Shown one piece after another: positions 1 through 5,178 of a DNA stretch of 11,802 nucleotides (position 1 is its first letter; each line of letters starts with the position of its first letter). The notes under the pieces are model-generated. The model saw nothing but the letters and a program-made list of their open reading frames with translations. It did not search any database and was not told where the DNA came from. The translations under genes and the position numbers were made by a program. Source of the stretch: Solobacterium sp. (GTDB lineage: Bacteria > Bacillota_I > Bacilli_A > Erysipelotrichales > Erysipelotrichaceae); NCBI GenBank assembly GCA_016291725.1, contig JAEEYJ010000018.1, forward strand, positions 1-11,802, in the 5' to 3' direction.

Positions 1-75
1 ATGCTCTCCTTAGCCCGCGGCTGCATCTGCAATCCCCTGTTCTCCGACGGCATGCGGAAGGACAGATATGAAAAC
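1..75. other. Window-edge stretch, no callable gene
   Basis: These bases precede the first terminator. Three readings are open and none can be chosen. A plus-strand frame ends at TGA 69-71, just before the terminator at 76-101, as a gene 3' end should. A second plus-strand frame has more coding-like codons but runs through the terminator to a stop at 127-129. A minus-strand frame opens at an ATG at 104-102 and stays open to the window edge, but it has no ribosome site and its start lies beside the hairpin. None of the three short peptides was recognised. Confidence 0.3.
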
Positions 76-101
76 AATCCGGTTCCCTCACCGGATTTTT
101 T
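76..101. terminator. Hairpin terminator, possibly bidirectional
   Basis: A perfect 7-bp stem, AATCCGG (76-82) with CCGGATT (91-97), closes an 8-base loop and runs into six T on the plus strand (96-101). On the minus strand it is followed by TTGTTTT, a weaker but usable tract. The minus-strand gene ends at 107, ten bases before the stem. It probably ends the secG-rnr-smpB cluster and may also stop a plus-strand gene coming from outside the window. Confidence 0.8.
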
Positions 102-106
102 CATGT

Positions 107-619
107 TCAGTCCAGATTCCAGATATTGACGCGCAGCACCCGGTAATGCGGATGATAGAGATCGCGGTATTCCTTGCTGTGGCGGGGAATGGGATAGCCC
201 CGGGAACGGTAGTAGGCAAAGTAGACATCAAACGCTTCCTGGTCAAACAGAACCGGAAGCAATGTGATATTCTTCTTCAATTCCTTCAGGTCCTGCATGA
301 ACTCTGCCATGGAGCCGTGGCAGTTTGCGGCTGTCTGTACAGACCAGCGGTTGATCTGCTCCGGTGTATACTGCTTCATTGCCTGACGAAGATCCATCCG
401 CACCAGCCAGTTGCCGATGGGTGTAAACAGTTCCTCTGTACTGTCGGGAAGATTCCGGCACTCTTCCTGCAAAGCCTGCAGCGCCTGCTGCTCATCGCCG
501 ATTGCATGACCGGGACCGAAATGATGCTGGTAGAGCAGCTTGATGCAGTCTTCCGGGCGCATTTCCGGATACCGGGACAGATGCGTTCTCAGTATTTCCA
601 TAAAGTCTTCCATGATCAT
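107..619 (-). CDS. Conserved protein of unknown function, downstream of smpB
   Basis: This 170-residue soluble protein has no signal peptide or membrane segment. The N-terminal third carries a distinctive YQHHFGPGHAIGD stretch (about residues 30-42). The C-terminus holds an aromatic and basic block with HSKEYRDLYHPHYRV (about 147-161). I recall this pattern (a YQxxFGxGH motif plus a terminal YxPxYR motif) from unnamed conserved proteins of Bacillota, but I know no assigned function. Repeated His, Tyr and Arg residues would suit an enzyme or a nucleic-acid binder; that is inference only. Its ATG (619-617) overlaps the smpB stop as ATGA, so translation is probably coupled to smpB. A second in-frame ATG at 613 is possible, and neither has a clear ribosome site. 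It is the last gene of its cluster and is followed by the terminator at 76-101. Confidence 0.8.
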   Translation of the reverse strand: MIMEDFMEILRTHLSRYPEMRPEDCIKLLYQHHFGPGHAIGDEQQALQALQEECRNLPDSTEELFTPIGNWLVRMDLRQAMKQYTPEQINRWSVQTAANCHGSMAEFMQDLKELKKNITLLPVLFDQEAFDVYFAYYRSRGYPIPRHSKEYRDLYHPHYRVLRVNIWNLD

Positions 620-1077
620 TTCAGCTTCAATGCTTTCTCCATTTCTCTCTTGGCATCCCGCAGCTTTGCGGATTCCCGCTTGTCATACAGGTTCTTGCCC
701 CTGGCCAGGGCAATCTCCATCTTCGCCCTGCCGCTCTTCAGGTACATCCTGACCGGTATCAGGGTGAATCCCTTCAGACGCACTTTATCGTACAGCCGGC
801 GGATCTCGAGCTTATGCAGCAGCAGACGCCGGTCACGGGTCTCATCTACGTTGAAGATATTGCCGTATTCGTACGGTGAGATATGCATCCCTTTGATCCA
901 GGCTTCCCCTTTTACAATGGTGATCCAGGAATCTGCGAACTGGACCTTGCCCTTCCGTACGGACTTGATCTCCGTACCTGTCAGCTCAATGCCGGCTTCT
1001 ATGCGCTCCTCTATGAAATAATCATGGGTTGCCCGCCGGTTAACGACGATATTCTTTTCTCCCGTTTTTTCTGCCAC
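616..1077 (-). CDS. smpB: SsrA-binding protein SmpB
   Basis: SmpB binds the tRNA-like domain of tmRNA and delivers it with EF-Tu to stalled ribosomes for trans-translation. The 153-residue product has the family hallmarks: NRRATHDYF near the N-terminus, the GTEIKSVRKGKV core, MHISPYEYGN, LLLHKLEIRRL, and the basic KRESAKLRDAKREMEKAL tail. That tail is known to fold into the decoding centre. I chose the GTG at 1077-1075, giving MAEKTGEKN, because AGGAGGT lies seven bases upstream. The earlier GTG at 1086 falls inside that ribosome site. The first 38 bases overlap the end of rnr, and the stop overlaps the next gene's start. The partner tmRNA gene, often found beside smpB, is not in this window. 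Confidence 0.97.
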   Translation of the reverse strand: MAEKTGEKNIVVNRRATHDYFIEERIEAGIELTGTEIKSVRKGKVQFADSWITIVKGEAWIKGMHISPYEYGNIFNVDETRDRRLLLHKLEIRRLYDKVRLKGFTLIPVRMYLKSGRAKMEIALARGKNLYDKRESAKLRDAKREMEKALKLK

Positions 1078-3190
1078 GGCGTGCACCTCCTCTTCTCATA
1101 TCCTGCCGCCTTCCGCGCTCCGGTCTGCGTGATGCCGGCTTCTGTTCGATGGTGAAGTCTACCGTGCCCTTTTCCACAGACGCGTCGGCAACCAGCACTT
1201 CGATCTCTTCTCCGAGCCGGAATGTCCGGTGCGTCCTTCTGCCTGCTATCATCCGGTTGCTTTCATCGAACTCATAGTAATCATCTTCCAGGGATTTCAT
1301 GGATACCAGTCCCTCTACGGTATTCGGCAGACGTACATACATCCCTGAACGGTTCACCGAGCAGATTACACCGCGGAACTTCCTGCCCTTCTGCGACAGC
1401 ATGTACTCCGCTGATTTCACCGCGTCGCACTTCCGCTCCGCATCCACGCTGATCCGCTCCCGTTCGCTGGACTGCAGCGCTGCTTCTGCGCACATTGCAG
1501 CATCCATCGGATCGCTGTTCTTTTCGAACAGGTGCTTTCTGAGCATCCGGTGGACAAGGAGGTCCGGATAGCGCCGGATCGGGGACGTAAAGTGCAGGTA
1601 GTCTTCCTCCGCCAGTCCGTAGTGCCCTGTACACGACTCACTGTAATGCGCTTTGGCCATGCACTGCAGCAGCTGCTGGGCAATGACCACCCCATTCGCA
1701 CTGCCTTCCACAGATTCCAGATATGCCTGAAGATCCTTCTGCTGTACATTCCCTTTCGCATGGAACGGCTGCCCGAACAGTGCGGAAATCCGCCGGAAGC
1801 TTTCCAGACACTTATACTCCGGTTCACCGTGCACCCGGTATACTGCCGGGATTCCGTTTGTCCGCATCAGCTGCGCTACGCATACATTCGCCGCAATCAT
1901 ACAGTCTTCAATGATCCGCTCCGCATGGCCGCGTTCCTGTTCCTTCACATTGACGGCATAGCCGCGGGCATTGACTTCGATTTCCGCTTCCGGAACATTG
2001 AAGTCAATCGCCCCCTTATCATGACGGTGCGTCCTGATGGCATCCGCGCACGCTGCCAGTTCCTGCAGGAACGGGACGTACCGCTCATATCTTCCGCATA
2101 TCTCCGGGTTACCGTCCAGTATGGCATTAACGTTCCGGTACGTCATGCGTTCATTGGAACGGATGACGGACGGATACACCGTGTACGATTCTGTATGACC
2201 GTCTTCGGCAATGACCAGATCACAGGTCAGTGTCAGCCGGTCTGCACCGGGATTCAGGCTGCAGATGCCGTTGCTCAGCTGCACCGGCAGCATCCCTTCC
2301 GTTCTGACCGGGGTATAGACGGAACAGCCGCGCAGGAACGCTTCCCTGTCCAGTGCGCTTCCTTCCCTGACATACCGGGATACATCCGCGATGGATACCT
2401 TCAGCCGCCAGCCTTCCGGCATCCGGCTGACGGATACGGCATCATCAAAGTCCTTGGAATCATCACCATCAATCGTCACGGTCATTTCATTCCTCAGATC
2501 GGTCCTGCCGCTGATGTCTTCCACCGCCCGGGGCATCGCTTCCGCTTCCTGCAGCACTTCCTCCGGATACTGTGTCCGTACGCCGCAGTCGATCAGCAGC
2601 GCTTCACAGGCCGTTTCCGGATCCCTGGCGTCTCCGAGCGTACGGACATACTCCAGATGCGCCGGCGGTCCGTAGTCCACGATCTTCATCACAACGCTCA
2701 TCCCGGCCTTCGGGCTCAGTTCCTTCGGGAAGTGCAGTACATGCCGCATAGCTTCCGTACGCGGATCGTTCAGTACACAGACCAACCGTTTCCCCTTCGC
2801 CGCAAATGTACCGGTCACTTCACTGGCTGCCCGCTTCAGTACGGACAGCACACGGTTCTCACCAGCTACTACTTCATCCCCGTTCATCGCACCGTTCAGA
2901 TCTTCCTTTTCGATGCGCACGTTACCGTTTTCTGTGTCCACGAATCCAACAGACTGGGCTGTCACGTGGATCCTGCCGATGACATACCCTTTCTGCTCGG
3001 CTGTAATATACCGGTTGTCCCGGGTACGGAACAGCAGGCATTTGTCCTCCAGAATCCCCAGAATCCTGCTCAGCACAGCAAAATCACTCGATGTCCTGAC
3101 ACCGAGCTTCTCTTCCAGCCTGGTCATTGTGACCGGCTTGTTCTCCGACCGGATGCTCTCCAGTACTTTTCCTTCATCCATCATTTCCAT
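1040..3190 (-). CDS. rnr: Ribonuclease R (3'-5' exoribonuclease)
   Basis: RNase R degrades structured RNA from the 3' end and, with SmpB and tmRNA, removes non-stop mRNAs. From the ATG at 3190 the product has 716 residues, normal for the family. Order: N-terminal winged-helix-like region (about 1-65), cold-shock-like domains (about 70-190), and the RNB catalytic domain with TIDGDDSKDFDDAV at 239-252 (metal ligands D241, D247, D249, D250). HFTSPIRRYPDL follows near 533-544, then an S1 domain (about 601-685) and an Arg/Gly/Lys-rich tail (688-716). The frame stays open upstream to 3505, but that part overlaps secG and does not resemble RNase R. Starts at 3190, 3184 and 3181 are all possible. None has a normal ribosome site, because the T tract of the preceding terminator abuts the ATG. 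The 3' end overlaps smpB by 38 bases. Confidence 0.97.
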   Translation of the reverse strand: MEMMDEGKVLESIRSENKPVTMTRLEEKLGVRTSSDFAVLSRILGILEDKCLLFRTRDNRYITAEQKGYVIGRIHVTAQSVGFVDTENGNVRIEKEDLNGAMNGDEVVAGENRVLSVLKRAASEVTGTFAAKGKRLVCVLNDPRTEAMRHVLHFPKELSPKAGMSVVMKIVDYGPPAHLEYVRTLGDARDPETACEALLIDCGVRTQYPEEVLQEAEAMPRAVEDISGRTDLRNEMTVTIDGDDSKDFDDAVSVSRMPEGWRLKVSIADVSRYVREGSALDREAFLRGCSVYTPVRTEGMLPVQLSNGICSLNPGADRLTLTCDLVIAEDGHTESYTVYPSVIRSNERMTYRNVNAILDGNPEICGRYERYVPFLQELAACADAIRTHRHDKGAIDFNVPEAEIEVNARGYAVNVKEQERGHAERIIEDCMIAANVCVAQLMRTNGIPAVYRVHGEPEYKCLESFRRISALFGQPFHAKGNVQQKDLQAYLESVEGSANGVVIAQQLLQCMAKAHYSESCTGHYGLAEEDYLHFTSPIRRYPDLLVHRMLRKHLFEKNSDPMDAAMCAEAALQSSERERISVDAERKCDAVKSAEYMLSQKGRKFRGVICSVNRSGMYVRLPNTVEGLVSMKSLEDDYYEFDESNRMIAGRRTHRTFRLGEEIEVLVADASVEKGTVDFTIEQKPASRRPERGRRQDMRRGGARRGRKNGRKEYRR
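1085..1091 (-). promoter_or_regulatory. smpB ribosome binding site
   Basis: On the minus strand this reads AGGAGGT, a full match to the anti-Shine-Dalgarno core, seven bases before GTG 1077. It lies inside the rnr coding region, in codons for the Arg/Gly-rich tail of RNase R. It fixes the smpB start. Confidence 0.9.
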
Positions 3191-3220
3191 AAAAAAACAA
3201 ACCGATGAATCCCATCGGTT
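3191..3220 (-). terminator. Terminator/attenuator between secG and rnr
   Basis: On the minus strand a perfect 8-bp stem, AACCGATG with CATCGGTT (3220-3213 and 3207-3200), has a 5-base loop and is followed by TGTTTTTTT. This is a textbook intrinsic terminator. It starts within three bases of the secG stop codon, and its T tract ends directly at the first possible rnr ATG (3190). No promoter fits between the hairpin and rnr, so rnr and smpB should depend on read-through, or on processing that starts further upstream. Confidence 0.9.
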
Positions 3221-3222
3221 GA

Positions 3223-3447
3223 TTATCCGATCATGCGGATCGCAATGACCAGCGCGAAGAAGATGATTCCCATAACCATCGTTACGTTGGTCAGTGTTTT
3301 CTCTGAACCTCTCTCCTTGGAGTTCTGGAACAGATTCAGATCGCCGTTTCCGGTAAAAGCCCCTGAGATTCCGTCCGACTTTCCGGACTGCAGCAGACTC
3401 AATATGATCAGGATTGCCGAAACAATCATCAACAGTGCATTCAGCAT
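3223..3447 (-). CDS. secG: Preprotein translocase subunit SecG
   Basis: SecG is the small membrane subunit of the SecYEG channel and assists SecA-driven export. The 74-residue product has the expected two membrane segments, roughly residues 3-20 (LNALLMIVSAILIILS) and 54-72 (VTMVMGIIFFALVIAI). The joining loop is hydrophilic and Gly/Ser-rich, with LLQSGKSDGISGAF. The motif around LQ(S/A)GK and the SEKTL stretch before the second segment are typical. I chose ATG 3447 because GGGAGAG lies nine bases upstream; an in-frame TTG at 3456 is too close to that site. The gene is preceded by a consensus promoter and followed at once by a terminator. SecG next to rnr and smpB is a common Bacillota order. 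Confidence 0.93.
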   Translation of the reverse strand: MLNALLMIVSAILIILSLLQSGKSDGISGAFTGNGDLNLFQNSKERGSEKTLTNVTMVMGIIFFALVIAIRMIG

Positions 3448-3456
3448 ATTCAACAA

Positions 3457-3463
3457 CTCTCCC
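3457..3463 (-). promoter_or_regulatory. secG ribosome binding site
   Basis: GGGAGAG on the minus strand stands nine bases before ATG 3447. It decides against the in-frame TTG codons at 3459 and 3456, which lie within three bases of the site. Confidence 0.8.
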
Positions 3464-3476
3464 TGTGTGCTCGGAT

Positions 3477-3505
3477 ATTATAGCAGAATAAAACCTGCTC
3501 TGCAA
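3477..3505 (-). promoter_or_regulatory. Sigma-A-type promoter for secG
   Basis: On the minus strand TTGCAG (3505-3500) and a perfect TATAAT (3482-3477) are separated by exactly 17 bases. The start site is predicted near 3470, giving a leader of about 23 bases with the ribosome site GGGAGAG. The spacer contains a 5-bp inverted repeat (AGCAG at 3482-3486, CTGCT at 3495-3499) that could be an operator or chance. This is the clearest promoter in the window and probably drives secG and, by read-through, rnr and smpB. Confidence 0.85.
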
Positions 3506-3555
3506 ACCCTATCTGTCCCCGGTCGCCGCCCTCGTTCTTCAGTCTATATCCGGTG

Positions 3556-3570
3556 ATAACCATGCGTTAT
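3556..3570. repeat. 15-base palindrome upstream of secG promoter
   Basis: ATAAC (3556-3560) and GTTAT (3566-3570) are perfect inverted arms around CATGC. The element lies about 50 bases upstream of the secG -35 box and is followed by a run of palindromic hexamers (ATGCAT, GTATAC, CGATCG). It could be a regulator site; nothing here identifies the regulator. Confidence 0.4.
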
Positions 3571-3602
3571 GAATCATGCATGTATACGCGATCGGGACAT
3601 GA

Positions 3603-3683
3603 CAATTCTCGAGGATTCGAACCCCTGTACCCGTCCACAGTACACCATCCAAGTGATCCAGCGTAAGGCTGCTGGGGCCTGAT
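3603..3683 (-). other. Degenerate tRNA-Ser-like fold (possible remnant)
   Basis: Read on the minus strand, 3626-3610 forms a T-arm with loop TTCGAAT closed by G53-C61; four of five stem pairs hold, one as G-U. Before it are a 14-base segment able to pair like a long variable arm, a 7-base loop TTGGATG at 3652-3646 with U33 and a GGA (serine) anticodon, and a 4-bp D-like stem CAGC/GCTG at 3674-3671 and 3662-3659. Order and spacing match a class II tRNA-Ser. However, the acceptor arms do not pair, the D loop lacks GG, and only three anticodon-stem pairs form. It is therefore not a working tRNA; it may be a decayed copy, a tRNA-like RNA element, or chance. Confidence 0.2.
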
Positions 3684-3714
3684 ATACACACCTGAAGAAC
3701 TACCTGCTGAGGGT

Positions 3715-4173
3715 TTACTTCTCGATCAGCTTTGTTTTCCAGTTCGTCTCCTGCAGCAGATTGTCCAGCCTGCGGATCTCCTTTGCGGTTTCATCCACTG
3801 TTTTCTGCATTTCACGGACATTGACGGTTGGCCGTACCTTGATCTCCGTTCCTCTTGCCCGGTTGGTATTCTGCCCGGCAAGGTGAACCAGATCCCGGTA
3901 GGCGGATACCTTCACCATCAGCGCATCCTTCCTGGCAATGATCTCTGTCAGGCTCATACCGGCTGCCTTTGTCCGGCAGTTGGTCAGATTGATCGCACCC
4001 ATGAGCACTTCCAGCCGTTCCAGCGCCCCGTTCAGTTCCTTCAGCAGTTCCTCAGGGTCCTCATTGGGCTTCTCCCCCTCCTGGATAAGCATCCCGTTTC
4101 CCAGCCTTCTTCTCAGTTCGTCAATCTTATTGTTCAGATCCGCTCTTTCCTGCAGCGCTTCTGCCAGTTTCAT
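3715..4173 (-). CDS. DIP1984-family helical protein
   Basis: The 152-residue protein is almost entirely charged and predicted helical, so a coiled-coil or helical bundle is likely. It starts MKLAEALQERADL and continues with a helix containing KIDELRRRLGN. An acidic NEDPEELLKEL segment (about 37-47), an INLTNCRTK turn and a C-terminal helix ending near ETNWKTKLIEK follow. These features match my recollection of the DIP1984 family (named after a Corynebacterium diphtheriae protein), whose function is not established. There is no signal peptide or membrane segment. AAGGAAG about ten bases upstream is the probable ribosome site. The gene stands alone between the secG promoter region and a divergent crotonase gene, with no intrinsic terminator seen downstream. 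Confidence 0.85.
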   Translation of the reverse strand: MKLAEALQERADLNNKIDELRRRLGNGMLIQEGEKPNEDPEELLKELNGALERLEVLMGAINLTNCRTKAAGMSLTEIIARKDALMVKVSAYRDLVHLAGQNTNRARGTEIKVRPTVNVREMQKTVDETAKEIRRLDNLLQETNWKTKLIEK

Positions 4174-4311
4174 ATTCCGTACTTCCTTTCTTCTGCAGTA
4201 ATATTGTACATCATGATTCTGCAGGTGATCATTCTTTCATTTTTTCAATGAGCCGCATACCGTTTTTCCCGAATGACTCTGTTTTGACCTTTCTGTTCCT
4301 GCTTCCTTACG

Positions 4312-4330
4312 TATAATAGTCTTCAGGAGG
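4312..4330 (+). promoter_or_regulatory. -10 box and ribosome site of crotonase gene
   Basis: A perfect TATAAT lies at 4312-4317 and AGGAGG at 4325-4330, nine bases before ATG 4340. The start site would fall near 4324, so the leader is only about 16 bases. A TTGACC at 4284-4289 is 22 bases from the -10 box, too far for a normal -35, so the upstream half of the promoter is unclear. The 166 bases between this gene and the divergent 3715-4173 gene hold nothing else I can call. Confidence 0.6.
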
Positions 4331-4339
4331 AACCCTATT

Positions 4340-5131
4340 ATGGATTACACACAGATCAAACTGTCCCGGGACGGAATGGTCGGCATCATTACGCTGAACA
4401 ATCCCCCGCGGAACTCTTTCTCCAAACGGATGCTCAAAGAAGTCTATGAAGCATTCAAAGAATTTGAAAATGACGACAGCATCCGTACCGTCTACATGCA
4501 GAGCACCGGAGAGCATTTCTCCGCCGGCGCGGACGCTGATGATATCCGCAAAGCCTTCTCCGGACAGGCGGAGGATATTCCTGAGTCCTTCTCCGAACTG
4601 GGCAGCCGGCTTGTCGAATGCATTGACAACTATCCCAAAGGAACCATCGTCGCTGCGAGAGGCCTGGTTGTAGGCGGCTCCACTGCCATCTTCAGTGCCT
4701 TTGACATCCGCATCGGTTCTGAAAACCTGCGCATCCACGACGGCGACATCTACTACGCTACCGTCGGTTCCTGGGGCATGAGCAGCCTGCGTCTGCCGAT
4801 CTGGATCGGCCGCAACAAGATGATGGACTACATGTTCCTGAACGAAGACTTCACCGGCCAGCAGGCCTATGAGCTCGGACTCATCAGTAAAGTTGTACCT
4901 GATGACGAAGTCTACGACATCGGTCTGAAGATTGCGAAGAAGATGTCCACTGCCGGTCCGATCGCTGTCCGCTACTTCAAGGAATGTGTACGCAAAGCCA
5001 TCTACGGTACATTTGCGGAAGCCAGGAACTACGAAGTAGAAACGGCGAAGATTGTCGGTGCGACAGAAGACAGCCGTGAGGGACTGCTCGCTGTCATCCA
5101 GGGCAAGCAGGCAGAATTCAAAGGCAAGTAA
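4340..5131 (+). CDS. Crotonase-fold enzyme (enoyl-CoA hydratase/isomerase family)
   Basis: This 263-residue protein has the full crotonase fold. The first oxyanion segment is EHFSAGAD (58-65). The second is VAARGLVVGGS (104-114). The C-terminal trimerisation and CoA-binding helices include AGPIAVRYFKECV. Aligned without gaps to E. coli FadB, the two catalytic glutamates of hydratases (FadB E119 and E139) become A116 and D136. The usual FGxPE...PGxGG segment is replaced by IHDGDIYYATVGSWG. Simple hydration of enoyl-CoA is therefore doubtful; isomerase, hydrolase or C-C lyase chemistry, as in other crotonase branches, is more likely. D136 could act as the single acid/base. No acyl-CoA genes adjoin it, so the substrate is unknown. 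A perfect -10 box and AGGAGG precede the gene and a strong terminator follows, so it is monocistronic. Confidence 0.88.
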   Translation: MDYTQIKLSRDGMVGIITLNNPPRNSFSKRMLKEVYEAFKEFENDDSIRTVYMQSTGEHFSAGADADDIRKAFSGQAEDIPESFSELGSRLVECIDNYPKGTIVAARGLVVGGSTAIFSAFDIRIGSENLRIHDGDIYYATVGSWGMSSLRLPIWIGRNKMMDYMFLNEDFTGQQAYELGLISKVVPDDEVYDIGLKIAKKMSTAGPIAVRYFKECVRKAIYGTFAEARNYEVETAKIVGATEDSREGLLAVIQGKQAEFKGK

Positions 5132-5137
5132 AGCCGG

Positions 5138-5163
5138 AAGATCCGCAGTACGCGGATCTTTTT
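5138..5163 (+). terminator. Intrinsic terminator after crotonase gene
   Basis: AAGATCCGC (5138-5146) pairs perfectly with GCGGATCTT (5152-5160) around a 5-base loop and runs into a T tract at 5159-5163. It begins six bases after the stop codon. Confidence 0.92.
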
Positions 5164-5166
5164 CTA

Positions 5167-5172
5167 TATAAT
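5167..5172 (+). promoter_or_regulatory. -10 box six bases before the decarboxylase ATG
   Basis: TATAAT lies between the terminator (ending 5163) and ATG 5179. With usual spacing the transcript would begin at or within a base of the A of the ATG, giving a leaderless mRNA. No -35 box is seen at 16-18 bases; that position lies in the terminator stem. No Shine-Dalgarno sequence is present, only GGGA directly before the start. It may be a chance AT-rich match, the gene then relying on read-through. Confidence 0.4.
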
Positions 5173-5178
5173 GGGATT

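Noticed and set aside
1..104. Minus-strand gene starting at ATG 104 after the unknown gene
   Set aside because: No ribosome site, a terminator covers its first codons, and the 34 visible residues match nothing I know.
68..1021. 317-codon plus-strand open frame across smpB and the unknown gene
   Set aside because: It begins at the terminator and runs antisense to smpB; the translation shows no domain.
1532..3208. 558-codon open frame on the plus strand opposite rnr
   Set aside because: It is antisense to a certain RNase R gene, has no recognisable domain, and arises because rnr avoids codons whose complements are stops.
3191..3505. 105-residue N-terminal extension of RNase R
   Set aside because: It overlaps secG in another frame, crosses the terminator, and does not look like RNase R sequence.
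3601..3640. Possible tmRNA (ssrA) start, from GGATTCGA on the plus strand
   Set aside because: No tag-peptide frame ending in LAA-stop and no room for a tmRNA of usual length between the flanking genes.
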